A stretch of 64,000 nucleotides of DNA from Populus alba (Eukaryota > Streptophyta > Magnoliopsida > Malpighiales > Salicaceae). The notes under the pieces were generated by a model. The model had not been told where the DNA came from, searched no databases, and saw only the letters and a list, made by a program, of their open reading frames with translations. Each line of letters opens with the position of its first letter. The first letter of the stretch is position 1. Positions 35,977 to 47,213 of the stretch are shown here, in pieces. Where the stretch lies: NCBI RefSeq assembly GCF_005239225.2, contig NC_133297.1:11706147-11770146 (forward strand), read 5' to 3'. The position numbers were made by a program, and so were the translations under genes.

Positions 35977-38550
35977 TAGGGGTGTGCAAAAAAACCGAAA
36001 AACCGAGTAAACCGATAAAACCGACAAAAAATTAACCGAAAAAACCGAACCGAATAATAAAACCGAGTAAACCGATTAGATTATATAGAAAAATTCCCGG
36101 TTCGGTTCGGTTTTCGGTTTTGCAGTGCAAAAACCGGGTAACCGGACCGGACCGGACCGGTTTAAAAAAAAAAGGTCTGTACTCCGCCCTAATATAAATA
36201 GAAAATTTTGTTCCACGCTGCTGCGCCGCTCTCTGGCTCTCTTCTCTGAGTTCTCTCCACTAAAATGTCTAAATCTAACCCTAAACAGTGAACATTAAAC
36301 TTTCTCAATCTTTTGATTCTCTTTCTCACTCTCACGGCTAAAAGAAGCCCCTTCCCCTCACCGGCTCACCCCCTGTCCCCTCTCGCCCCCTCGCCTCTCC
36401 TCTCCACTCTCCTTAGACCGACCACCGGCGACCGACGTTTTCTCAACGGCTCAACCTCTCAAAAGTCAAAACCAGTGAGTTTTAGTTTTAGTCCTTTCTG
36501 ATTCCAACCCAGATCGTAGTTTCTCTTGTTCTATCATGGGTCTGTGCTTATCTGTCGAATCTACATCTTTCTGAGCAATGGGGGTTGCTAGGTTTGACTG
36601 TTTTATGGGGGGGTTTAAACGTATGGATTGATTAGTATAAATGTTAAAGTTGTGAACCTTTTTATGCTGGTTTATGGATGGTTTAATTATTGGTATGAAT
36701 GTTAAAGTTCTGAGCTTTTATTACTCCGTAATAATTGAGTGATTTAACGATTAATCATGGTTGCTATTTTATCTGTTATACTCTTTGTTTTTTCTGGTTT
36801 ATGTTCCTGATTTATTCTTTGTTTCTTGATGTATTGATTGATATGTGGAATGGATCACTATAGTTCTATAATGAGCTTAGTTGCGGAACAGGAAATGAAA
36901 TGCATTCTGGGTATAGCTGAGAGCAGAGGTTCTTTCTTTCTTTTTTTGTGGGTGTGGGGCGGGGGGGTGCAAACTGATAGATTTTATTTTTTAAATTATA
37001 GGAAATTTAATAGTTCGACTGATAGGAAGCTTGATTATTAACTTTATGTTTTAAGTTAGTTAGCATTCATTAGATATTCGGGAAAGAGAGTAAGTAATCT
37101 AGACGAAATTCATGACAACATGGGTTTTTTTTCTTCCTTTCATATTTTGTGATTTTTCGATTGCTGTCCTGTCAAGTAGGAAATTCATAATTATAATAGA
37201 GAATTCTTTTGGGGAATTTATGATTTGTGGTGTTGATAGCTGATAAAGTCCCCCCACCCCTACCAAGCCGAGCTGCTTAGTTTTGGTGAGAGTATTTCAA
37301 ACATTTGACAATTGTGTGCTATTATCTCCTTCAGCGATGAATTTATTGAACCTGTATGGACTATGGAAGGATTTACATATTTATTACTTCTTTAACCTGA
37401 ACCCCACTTAGCAACAGTAGGATAATCAAAGGCTGTTTGTTTTACAGATGCATATATTTATCCATGTGGAGAATCAACTCTTATGCATAATGTCCTATGC
37501 ATTAGGGATTTTCCTTTGCATTGTTGTTTTCCTTTAGCACAGATGATCGTATACTCGACCAATTTCGAAGTTCTCTATCTCCAGCAACAGTTCAAGCACT
37601 TATTTGTTCTCTATCTCCAGAAACCTACAAAAACCTTGAATCAGGTAACGTTTCTTAAAAACTTACACATTTTATTTTATTTATTAATTAACACATTTTT
37701 ATTCTAACATGTTTAATATTTTATTTTTTTAGAATTTGGTGGAAAGTTGCATTTAGCAACGGATGATAATTAGTTCACAAATTGTGAATTTGTGATGCAT
37801 GTATTGAAAACGTATGGTATAAATATATATATATTTTTTAATTTTTATATCTTCTGATTTAATTTATCATGTTATAATTCTAGATTATGAATTTCAGGAA
37901 TCAAAGTGCAATGCTCTTAAAGTGCTTTTTTATTGAGATGATGTGCACATGAAGATTTATTTTTTGTGGCTTGGAGTGTTTTATGATAATGTTATTTGTT
38001 CTTTTTTTGTTAAGCCCTTTGAAGGCAATGGTTTGTATTTTGTAATTTGGATTTTAACTTATTGGTGTGTGATTGTGAGTGTGTTATTTATTTAAAACTT
38101 TTCGGAAGTAGAAAAATATTAGTAAGTTAAAAATATATTGAACACAAGATTGACACTAATAATTTCATATAAATGAATATTTAATGGCCAAAAAAAATTA
38201 ATAAACATAAGATTGATAATAATAATTTAATATAATTGAATATTTAAGGGTAAAAAAATTAAATATATTTGGAATCTTCAAAGAAAATGAGATATTAGCA
38301 AAATTAATTGTAAGCCCACCAGAAATCTATTAGAAGCCCATTAAAAGCCTATTAAAGGTTCAAAAAAAGCCCAAAAATGCTTATAGGTTTGTCCGGTTTT
38401 TTGGTTAAAAAACCGGACCGGAACCGAACCGGAACCTGCCGGTTTGGGCCGGGTCCGGTTCGGTTTCGGGTGTTCTTTTTTTTTTTTTTTTTTTCAGTTT
38501 GGTTGCTTTTTTTGAGGAAAAACGAACCGAACCGGTTTTGCACACCCCTA
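35977..38550. mobile_element. Non-autonomous hAT element 2, 2574 bp
   Basis: It has a perfect terminal inverted repeat TAGGGGTGTGCAAAA / TTTTGCACACCCCTA and a perfect 8-bp target-site duplication GCTCACGT (35969-35976 and 38551-38558). The subterminal CCGGTT/AACCGA arrays resemble those of hAT element 1. Internally there is a TATA-like TATAAATAG near 36194, a C-rich leader, and splice-like junctions, but no BED, catalytic or dimerisation domain of transposase. It is therefore an internal-deletion derivative dependent on an autonomous relative. Confidence 0.88.
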
Positions 38551-38558
38551 GCTCACGT

Positions 38559-39235
38559 ATATTTTAAAGAGAGAATGATGTCCAACCCTTTAAAAATATA
38601 AAAATAAATAAATAAAATAAAATCAAGTCCAAGAACTTAGACTTGAAGGCCCACCCACGTGCCACTAGTCACTTCATTACAATGGGCTATGCCATAGGGT
38701 GCTCAGATAATATTTATAATAAAATGGCCCCACATCTGATTATCATCGTTCACCAAAATCCCAACTCCCATCCCCACCACACCCACTGTTGTTTCTTTGC
38801 TGTCAAAGGATGAAAGAGAAAGAGAGAGAGAGAGTAATATACATAGCTTTTTCCGCCCGCATCATGTTGTGGGGGTAATTTTCAAAAAACTAATTTTATT
38901 TAATCATATAATAATTAAAATCAATATTCGTAAGAGTTAGAAAGATTTGGATTTTAAAAGGAAAAAAAAATGCATTTATTAGATCAATGTCTTCATTCTC
39001 TTTTTTATGTATTTTTTTTGTTTTGACAAAAGAATTTAATTAACAATGTTCTTTGTAATAAAGATTCAAAATAACTCAAATTAATAGACATTCTCAATGA
39101 TCTAAATAAAAAGGTAAGGAAAAATATTATTTAACAGTTGATATTAAAAATTATTTTTATATATTTTTAAATAAAAATAGTCTTGAAAACAATTATTATT
39201 GTTTTGTGAGCAAATTAGTGAATTTTACACTTGTT
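38559..39235. other. AT-rich intergenic stretch
   Basis: No gene is recognised. A short GA repeat lies at about 38816-38834. Confidence 0.5.
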
Positions 39236-39365
39236 ATCATGATCTTTGTGTTGATTTGAATGCCTAGTACTATGAGAACAGGTGCAACCATAGAAAGGCA
39301 ACCTTGAATTCTGCTAAAAGCAGTTGGATTTTTCTTTTACACTATTGATCTTATTATTATCATCA
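39236..39365 (+). pseudogene. DUF247 C-terminal fragment fused to its 3' UTR
   Basis: It matches 46502-46605 of the intact DUF247 gene (CACTTGTTATCATGATCTTT, GAACAGGTGCAACCATAGAA) and then jumps to its 3' UTR near 46890 (GCAGTTGGATTTTTCTTTTA). An internal deletion of about 290 bases therefore lies between the two parts. There is also a small insertion (CTAGTACTATG versus CTACTATG). Confidence 0.8.
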
Positions 39366-39389
39366 TCATCATCATTGTCATACTTATCA

Positions 39390-39850
39390 TACTGTTTCTC
39401 AACAATATAAAACACCTTATCAAATCAGTGAAATGTCTTACTTCCCTTGGATGAGGTTTTGCCTCTACTGCACGGTAGTTATAAAGCTTGTTTGGCAGTG
39501 TGATTACGATTGCTTTTCAAATAGCTTTTCGTGTCAAAATACATGCCAATAATGTTTGTTTGATTTTTAAAAAAATTATTTTTGACATCAGCACATCAAA
39601 ATGATTTGAAAACATTAAAAATATATTAATTTGAAGTTAATAAAAAAAATAAAAAATTTTAAATTTTTTTAAAAATGATTTTGAAACGCAGAAACAAACA
39701 GGCTCATAGATAAGCTGAAGAAATGTAAGGTAGTTGATTTTCGAGCAGTATCAAGTCCTAAGATAATCTTCACTATCAATTTTTGCTTTCCTAAGATAAT
39801 TTTTGACTCTTTACGATGGATATTTGTTGAATTCTGCAGGATGAACTTGA
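39390..39850 (-). pseudogene. DUF247 minus-strand fragment split by a MITE
   Basis: It matches the second cluster at about 47650-47938 (CAGTGAAATGTCTTACTTCC, AGATAAGCTGAAGAAATGTA). The region is interrupted at 39484-39705 by a MITE that is absent from the paralogue. Downstream it merges into the 3' UTR of the larger DUF247 pseudogene. Confidence 0.8.
39484..39705. mobile_element. MITE with paralogous empty site
   Basis: The ends are AAGCTTGTTTG... and ...CAAACAGGCTC, imperfect inverted repeats. The paralogue at 47742-47752 reads GTTATAGATAAGC with no insertion, so the insertion borders are exact: GTTATA before and ATAGATAAGC after, implying a 2-3 base target duplication (TA or ATA). The interior holds the same AT-rich core as the copies at 30555 and 32222, in inverse orientation. 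Confidence 0.85.
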
Positions 39851-40027
39851 TAGTGAAGACAAAGTCCATTATGAAGTCATGAATACTAAATACAAAGAAT
39901 GCCCATGAGTTGAAGTACAACGAAAAACTGCAAAGGAAACGGAAAGTACGCAGACAATACAACAAAAGGAAACAATGAGAGAAATAAAATGACACCGGAT
40001 TGGGGCTAACTTGGTCCCCTTGGAGTA

Positions 40028-41476
40028 CTAGCGCAAGGAAATGACTGAACAAATTGTCTGTACAAGAGTGAAGAGGAGCAAGACAGTTGCACTAACAGTT
40101 GCAGTACTTTTCCAAAGGTTTCCAAAATATACCTCTCTAAAGTATGCGCTATTTTTCAACCAGGAGTTCTGGTAGTGTGTATCCAGCTGCTTGTAGAGGT
40201 TATAATAAATGGAATATTCTTCAGAAGTTTCTGCCGAAAGCTTGTCAATCAGATTCTTCACTGAAGCACCATCTCTTGTTGTGTCAATGATGTTATTTTT
40301 AATGAGGAGAGCCACATCTTTGGGTTTGGCAACAAGAGTTTCAAGTAGCTTAACGTAATGGCTGATGTACTCTTCTCCTTTATAATGACACCACTCCAAG
40401 GCAATGAGATTTCCGAAGAGAAGTTCAGTGTGGTCGTCTATCTGAAGACGTGGTATGCGTAACTCACCTTTTGTAGAAGTAAATGTTACGTCAAGTAAGC
40501 ATTGATCATTTCGAGATTTCTTAAAATGAATCGCTGCCTCATGCAGCTTGGTTGCGCTATAAAATTTTCCAATCGGTTCGGCACTCCTCGGATCTCGTTG
40601 GTTGAAGGATAATGAAGATCTGACCAAATCGGTGAAATGTAATATCTCCTTGTTGTCGACGCTCGGCTTGTATGGACTCTTATTGTACCTATTTAAGTAC
40701 TCGTAGGCAAGATTTGGAAAAGAAGTATAATTTCCTTCGCCGTCTTGAAGAAGATGGTCATATAATTTCTCAAGAATGAAGAATGGCAACTGATTCTCGA
40801 GCAGCAACAAGTCTTGTCGAATCCGAAAGCTTACCCCGTGTCTTGTCGGATGTTCTCCTTTTCGTTTTCAATGGTGATCTGAATTTCATCCAGGAACTTC
40901 ACACGCTGCTCCCTTGTTTCCCCCCACCCTGTTATAGAATAATTTCAAATAACTCCGCTTTTGCGTCTTCATGTGCTGCAAATTCTTCTTGCCATGGTGA
41001 ATAGGACCTATAGAAACTTCTTGAGGAGTATAGATGGCTTCATTTGATTTGCGAAGTGCACCAGGAACTCTGTAGATACAATAATTCCCGATTTTAGGTA
41101 CAGCTCCAGCTTCAATATCCAAGTACAGTTCTTCACCTTTTGACTGTTGACTGACCTTTTCTGCGTTGTACGTGTTTTGAAAAATATACTGGTGTTCTTG
41201 ATTGTATGGATTCTCAACAATATTATCTTGGTGAAAGAATGTTCCGGAAGGAATTTCAGCATCTTCTCCATGGTAGTCTGCAGCTGAAAAATACGAGGAA
41301 TGAATTCCGGCATTATCTCCATGGTAATCTCCACCAGTTGAGAAATATGGTGAACGAATTTCAGCATTAACTCCAAGGTAGTCTCCACCACTTGAGAAAT
41401 ATGGTGAACGAATTTCAGCATTATCTTCGAGGTGTTCTTGATCAATAGAAAAGTATGGTGAACGAATCTCTCCCAT
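40028..41476 (-). pseudogene. Broken DUF247 family gene
   Basis: The N-terminal frame (41476-40886) begins MGEIRSPYFSIDQEH and reaches the DUF247 signature CIYRVPGALRKSNEAIYTPQ and VSIGPIHHGKKNLQHMKTQK. The C-terminal frame (40810-40028) carries LLLLENQLPFFILEKLYD, HFTDLVRSSLS, SATKLHEAAIHFK, and a terminal hydrophobic segment ATVLLLFTLVQTICSVISL typical of the family's membrane anchor. Between them the frame shifts twice, and the usual MILLDA-type block of about 55-65 residues before the LLENQLP motif is missing. A repeated CGACAAGAC flanks the junction. It faces away from the intact gene at 45349. Function of the family is poorly known; some members act in self-incompatibility in grasses. 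Confidence 0.8.
41264..41476 (-). repeat. 18-residue tandem repeats at DUF247 N-terminus
   Basis: Four or five units of about 54 bases encode the pattern AEIRSPYFSxGGDYxGxN, with progressive decay toward EIPSGTFF. The intact plus-strand gene has a different N-terminus with three SASN words, so the repeat is specific to this copy. Confidence 0.85.
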
Positions 41477-41488
41477 CTATCAAATTTT

Positions 41489-42772
41489 GCTGTCCAGGAA
41501 CATAAATAAAACAACAGTTACGTACTAACAATAGAATCTATTTCACAAAAATATTTCTACGCGTTTGAATTTTTTTGCTTATGCAGCATAACACAATGCT
41601 AATATTTGCTGTTAGTTTCCAATGAAACTAAGTGATTTATCTGACAAGATAATGGATTAGTTCACCAAAATTTAATTAGGATAAAAAAAAAGTGTAAAAG
41701 ATCTTTAAATTCCTAAAAGATTTTATTTTTGTTAACAAGGGAAATTAATTCATACTATTGAACTACTTCTGTTATGTTATTCACATATTCTCACCATAAA
41801 GTGCACCTCCCTTTCTGGTTAATGTTTAGGGTGTTTGTGTTGGAAATATTTTGGATATGGTAACAAATAAAAACTAAAATCAACAGGTAAAAAACATTGT
41901 TTTATTTATTTTCACACCGAGACAACATCTTTAAAACTCTAAAAGAATAATAAATAAAAATCAAAAGGAAAAAAAAAACTTTTTTTATTTATCTCTTTTA
42001 TGTAATGACAAGTTTATATAAATTTAAAATATTTTAATGAAATTATATGAATATTAATAATACAGTTATATTTTGAATTAAACTGAATAATTATTATTTA
42101 ATTTTATCCGAACATTTACAAATATCAAAATTAATTAAAAAAATAACCTAATTAATCTCACTACAAATTAAAACTTCAAGTATCAAGTATCTTCTATTTT
42201 ATATTATGAATATTTATATAATAAGTACTAGAAAGCACACTAAAAAAAGCTTACCCACTATAATTTTCACTTAATTTACTATATAATAAAAATTCACACT
42301 TAGAAAAATTTTAAAAAAATTATTTTAATATAAGATAAAAATTGTTTGCTTCTTTATTCCCTTACAAACTAAATCAACTTTAAACTCAATAATTAACAAA
42401 GAAAGGAGTATACCTCTTAATTAATCATTAAACCCGATATTCACATGCACGAGGGTAGGGTCAGGTTGCTCATGGTAATTTATTTAATTAACGAGTTAAT
42501 TAACAACTTACATCATGCAGTAATTTAAAAACTAGCTTTATTGAAATAAAAGGAAATTATACGCTGAATAAAAATAATGAAAGGAAAAAAAAAACACAGA
42601 GAAACCGAGTACCTGGCCTGTGAAAAACTGTAATAATATTTTACAAATGGAGATCAAACAGCAGAGCTTCCTCTGATCCTGGACGCAAAATCTACTGCTT
42701 TAGCTGAAAAATGGCAGCCTCTCTCACACTTCCATTCTCTGTAACTTGTGTCTCATGTGCATGTTATATATA
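41489..42772 (-). promoter_or_regulatory. Promoter and 5' UTR intron of the minus-strand DUF247 gene
   Basis: A minus-strand TATA box TATATATAA lies at 42764-42772. A likely 5' UTR exon runs from about 42735 to 42613 and ends CCAG|GTACTC. An acceptor GGACAG|CAAAA lies at 41490-41495, 13 bases before the start codon. This mirrors the plus-strand gene, which also has a leader exon and intron. Transcription start is inferred. Confidence 0.5.
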
Positions 42773-44270
42773 GGAGGAGGAGTACTCCCCTCTCCACTAC
42801 TCTCTTAATTTATTTCAGTAATGTAAAAATCAATTAATTAAGAGCATCTTTAATTGATTGTAGGTGTCAATATTTTATTACGTTCCAAAACAATTTCTAT
42901 TTTATGCCACCTTTTTTTCTCTCTCTATTACAGTTGGCCCATGTGCAAGACACTTCAATAAAAATATTTACACACAATTTGTTTTTATTTACCAAATGTT
43001 CCATTATCCACAATGGGGCAAGAGAGGGGCAATTGCCCCTTAATCTTTTTTATTTTTAAGTATTTTTTTATATTAAAATATTAATATAATAACTTTATAG
43101 GTTTAGTTTTTTTAATTTATTAGCTGCTAATTGATCCAAGCTCTGTTTTATTTTTTACTATTGTACCTACCTCTTTCTTTTCTATAAAATTTCTCTTCAA
43201 GCCCTAAACTATTAATTAGTTAAGCAAACAACTTCTTATGCTTCATGTTTTAGGAAAGTTTTCTTCATCTTTTCTATTTGTTTTATTATCTAATTTTAGT
43301 TTTATTTCCTTATAACTAGTTATTGAAAATGCTGGGGTTTATAATAATTTTTTAGTTTCTTGAATTAATATGTGTATATGCTAATTGATATAGATTGAAA
43401 TGAGTTTTGATGAATTGATATGTGTATAAGTAATATCATATTCTAATGGATATAAATTGAAATGAGTTTTAATGAATTGATAAGTATTTTATTATGAATT
43501 TTAAATGAAAACTGATGGTGATAAATTTATTAGTGATTAAAAATGAAGTACAAGACAACTCAAAAAATTAGAGATATTATAAATAAATTAAAAAAATATA
43601 TTTAATATTTATATTTAATCCACTTGTACAAAACAACAAGTCACCAACAACAACATCAATTATGAATAATTTACCTTAATTTTCAACAACATCAACAACA
43701 ACAACATCTTTTATATGCTGAAATGCCCCACCCTAATTTGGCCATGCTTGCCATTGCCCACCACCACCACCACTGGGTCTCGATGCCGCAACCGCAGCCA
43801 TTCTCCATTTCTTTCTTTCCGCTGAGTGCCTGGGACCCCACCTTGAACTCATTTCTTTGCGGTCATTGATAGGGGGTCTGATTTGCAGGCCTTCATCATA
43901 GAGGCCTAATAATTCTCGATTTGTCTTCTTTTTAGCCCATGTAGGCCCATACAAGTCGCTGGGTATTGGTACGAGGCCTTTTAAATCCTCTGTGGACTCT
44001 AGTCCTGGTCAAATGAGAGGACACGCATGTGGCTGGCTAATTTTTTTTTTTTTTTTCCAGTTAAAAAACTCTTTGCCGTTGGAGTTAATTTTCCAGCACA
44101 AAAAAAATTATTTTGGAGGGTGTAGGAGAGCGGTCCAGTGGATAAAATGAAATAACCTGATTATTTTAATAGAAATTATTGAAAACATTAAAAGAGGTAG
44201 ATGCAGAAAAATAATATTCACAAACTCACATGTGAACTCATTGTTGACAAGTAGAGAGAGAAGAGTACTA
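42773..44270. other. Intergenic region between divergent DUF247 promoters
   Basis: About 1.5 kb, mostly AT-rich. 43690-44030 is less AT-rich and holds a short frame with a His run, which I cannot assign. No clear element was recognised. Confidence 0.4.
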
Positions 44271-44274
44271 CTCT

Positions 44275-45329
44275 TATATACATATTAGTGAGACAGAGAG
44301 AGTGAGAGAGGGAGGCTGCATTCAACAGATCAGTATAGCAATATCCAGGGAAGGAGCTGTGTGCTGCTTACAACAAAACAATTGCTTTCCTCGGGTAAAG
44401 GCACTTAGGTTCTTTGCGCACTAGCTACTTTTAGTGTTCCTTTTTCTTTCTGTTCATGTTCATCTTTTGTTTCACTATATATATTTGTTTAAAGTTTTTA
44501 ATTAAGCCTTAATTTAGCGGTTCTTACTTCTTAATGATAAATGAAGTTTGTCTTTTAGGCTTTAACCCTCATGAAAGAGGTCGGTCTGTAGCCTTTTGAG
44601 TTCTCGATTACTTGGCTGATCTCCCCTACCCTGTGAGGTTAATTGTTCCATTATAACGAAAGATTAAGATTCTCTCGTAAGATCACAGTTGATAAGCTGT
44701 GTAAGATATCCATACATACTACTTCCGAAGGAATAGTGTACGTAGAAATATCCCAGCACACAACTTTCCTTCGGAAAAGGCAATTGCATTGCTTCAGCAA
44801 TAAATATTCCCATGACGTAACTTAATCCCACATCTCAATTTGGGTTATTTAAGGCCAGTGGAGGTTCAACGTTCATAATTAAAACAAAACAAAAAAAATA
44901 CTAAACACAGACAAATTGAACAAATAAATTGCTAGAGCTGAATCAAAACAATGATAAAATTACGGATCCACATGACTGCGATCATATCATAGATAATGTT
45001 AAAAAGCACTCTACATGATACACCTATATAATCTATGGATCAGGATGATGGGAAATTAACAATAGCCATAATACACCTGTAATCTCCCATGATTTGCTCT
45101 GTATTTTTCAATGAACTTTCATGATCTTTCCTTGAAAATAGTTTCTTATACAGTTGTTTTGTTTTGATTTGTTTGATCTAGTCTTAAAACTTGTTAAGAG
45201 TGGCTGGAAAACAAAAATAAATCGTTTTAAATGTGAATTGAAATGAATGTAAGATTGTAGCAGCCATGGTACACTTGATTTGGAGATATATTTTTATTGC
45301 CAGTGATTCAATTGGTTGTATCTCTCCAG
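44275..45329 (+). promoter_or_regulatory. Promoter, leader exon and 5' UTR intron of the DUF247 gene
   Basis: A TATA box (TATATAC, 44275-44281) precedes a purine-rich leader exon (about 44305-44394) ending TCGG|GTAAAG. An acceptor TCTCTCCAG lies at 45321-45329, 19 bases before the start codon. The intron is about 935 bases. Confidence 0.55.
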
Positions 45330-45348
45330 GACAAAAATCTGTTGACAA

Positions 45349-46725
45349 ATGGAAAACAATATTAATACCCCAAGTGCTTCAAATAAGGATATTGGCATGG
45401 CAACACGTTCAAATAATGAAAACAGGATTGATAAGGCAAGTGCTTCAAACACGGGAAAGGAGATTGAAGCGGCAAGTGCTTCAAATGTTCTGAAAGATCT
45501 AGCAGATGGGATAGCAAGGTTCAAACCTGGAAAATGTCCCGAGCACTGTATCTACGAGGTACCCCGCTCACTTCGAAGCATAGAACCGAAAGCCTACACC
45601 CCACAAGTAGTTTCACTGGGCCCTGCTCACTGTGGCCATGAGGAACTAGTGTCCATGGAGAAGCAGAAATTGAGATATTTAGCAGAATTCATGGATGGGA
45701 AGAAGGTGACATTGGACGATCTTGTGACCATAGTTCAGAAGAATGAAATGGAAATTCGAGGCTGTTATAACTTCAATCGTAGCTGTGACGATTTTGTAAA
45801 GATGATTCTGTTGGATGCTGTATTCGTCATCGAATTCTTGTTGCAGTTCTTTAACCTTCTCTGTGAAGAAGTTCCTATATTACCTGAGCCTCGGATGATG
45901 TTTGGTTTACAAGTGGACTTGATACTACTTGAAAATCAGCTACCTTATTTCATTCTGGAGAAAATATACGAGAAAACCTATGCAGACCCTGAAACACAAG
46001 CTAACCTTACTTTTCCTGAGCTTGTCGCCTTCTACTTTGGACATTACTACAGGATTTCACAGAGACCAAAAGTCAACTCAGTAGGGATAAAGCATTTCAC
46101 TGATTTTCTGAGATATTCTATGTTGAATGAGTCCCTGGAGATATTACCTCGTCGTCCTAGTGCCAATGTCAAACTGAAATACAGTGCAACCATGCTTCAT
46201 AAAGCAGGATTGAAGTTTGAGGCAACTGAAAACAGTTGTGTACTCGACATAAATTTTGTCAACGGAGTGTTGAAAATGCCACGCTTTGAAGTAAATCAGA
46301 GCTTCGAATATGTGACACGAAACCTCATGGCATATGAGCAGTGCCACTACCCATATAGTACTTACATATGCAATTACTTTATGTTAATGGACCATCTTAT
46401 CAACACTGAAGAAGATGTGGATTTGCTGGTTAAAGTGGGGGTGATTGATAACTGGCTAGGAAACAATGCCATGGTTGCCGATTTGATTAACCGGCTTTGC
46501 GAGCAAATTAATGAATTTTTCACTTGTTATCATGATCTTTGTGTTGATTTGAATGCCTACTATGAGAACAGGTGCAACCATAGAAAGGCAACCTTGAAAC
46601 TTGTATATTTCAGCAATCTTTGGAGAGGTACCGGTACTGTTGCTGCAGCTGCCCTGCTGATCCTCACTTTGATACAGACTGTATGTTCAATAATTTCACT
46701 TCTAGGTCCAAAGCAGCTTATCTAG
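45349..46725 (+). CDS. DUF247 domain protein (intact)
   Basis: A 458-codon uninterrupted frame and the only gene in the window that looks functional. After a Ser/Asn-rich N-terminus with three SASN words, DUF247 spans roughly residues 60-440: CIYEVPRSLRSIEPKAYTPQ, VSLGPAHCG, MEKQKLRYL, VKMILLDAVFVIEFLL, LILLENQLPYFILEKIYEK, IKHFTDFLRYS, SATMLHKAGLKF, VLKMPRFEV, NLMAYEQCHY. A C-terminal hydrophobic helix (TVAAAALLILTLIQTVCSII, about residues 430-449) probably anchors it in a membrane, with seven or eight residues following it. The length is typical of the family. The start ATG follows the UTR-intron acceptor by 19 bases. It stands divergently to the broken paralogue at 40028-41476, and pieces of it are duplicated at 39236. 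Its biochemical role is unknown. Confidence 0.92.
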   Translation: MENNINTPSASNKDIGMATRSNNENRIDKASASNTGKEIEAASASNVLKDLADGIARFKPGKCPEHCIYEVPRSLRSIEPKAYTPQVVSLGPAHCGHEELVSMEKQKLRYLAEFMDGKKVTLDDLVTIVQKNEMEIRGCYNFNRSCDDFVKMILLDAVFVIEFLLQFFNLLCEEVPILPEPRMMFGLQVDLILLENQLPYFILEKIYEKTYADPETQANLTFPELVAFYFGHYYRISQRPKVNSVGIKHFTDFLRYSMLNESLEILPRRPSANVKLKYSATMLHKAGLKFEATENSCVLDINFVNGVLKMPRFEVNQSFEYVTRNLMAYEQCHYPYSTYICNYFMLMDHLINTEEDVDLLVKVGVIDNWLGNNAMVADLINRLCEQINEFFTCYHDLCVDLNAYYENRCNHRKATLKLVYFSNLWRGTGTVAAAALLILTLIQTVCSIISLLGPKQLI

Positions 46726-47213
46726 TTTTATTACTACAGTCAGTATCTGGTTATGGTTTCCCATATGGTCTCCATAATTGGTGTCTATTTCAATACAGTT
46801 GCTTCTATAGGCTCGAAGCAGGCGGTTTGAAGCTACTGTAGTAGCAGGATTGTTTTCCGGGTAGTTTTTGTCAGTCCAATGCAGTGTTATATTCTGCTGA
46901 AAGCAGTTGGATTTTTCTTTTACACTATTGATCTCATCATCATCATCATCGATAAAATATTAATCTCATAGTTACATCGATAAAAATTCAATTAATTAGT
47001 TTAACTCTGTTGGTTTTTGGTTCTACTAATAACTGTGGACCCGAGGGCTCCATGGAAGTTGAAGATACCTGTTCGTTGCCCTAAATATATGTTTATGTGA
47101 TAAAGAGGAAAATGCTCAGCATTTCTGCACCTTATTCAACATTCCTTAAGACCTCTAACATGGCTGCCTATATCATTCATTTTTTCTTCAATAAGTTTCT
47201 ACTTTCTAGGTTA
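46726..47213 (+). other. 3' UTR and spacer downstream of the DUF247 gene
   Basis: Contains the TTCTGCTGAAAGCAGTTGGA block and a CATCAT repeat (about 46933-46949), both duplicated at 39310-39375. No other gene is seen. Confidence 0.5.

Noticed and set aside
43730..43960. Short frame with a histidine run near 43.7-43.9 kb
   Set aside because: No family resemblance, no splice context, and frames open on both strands.
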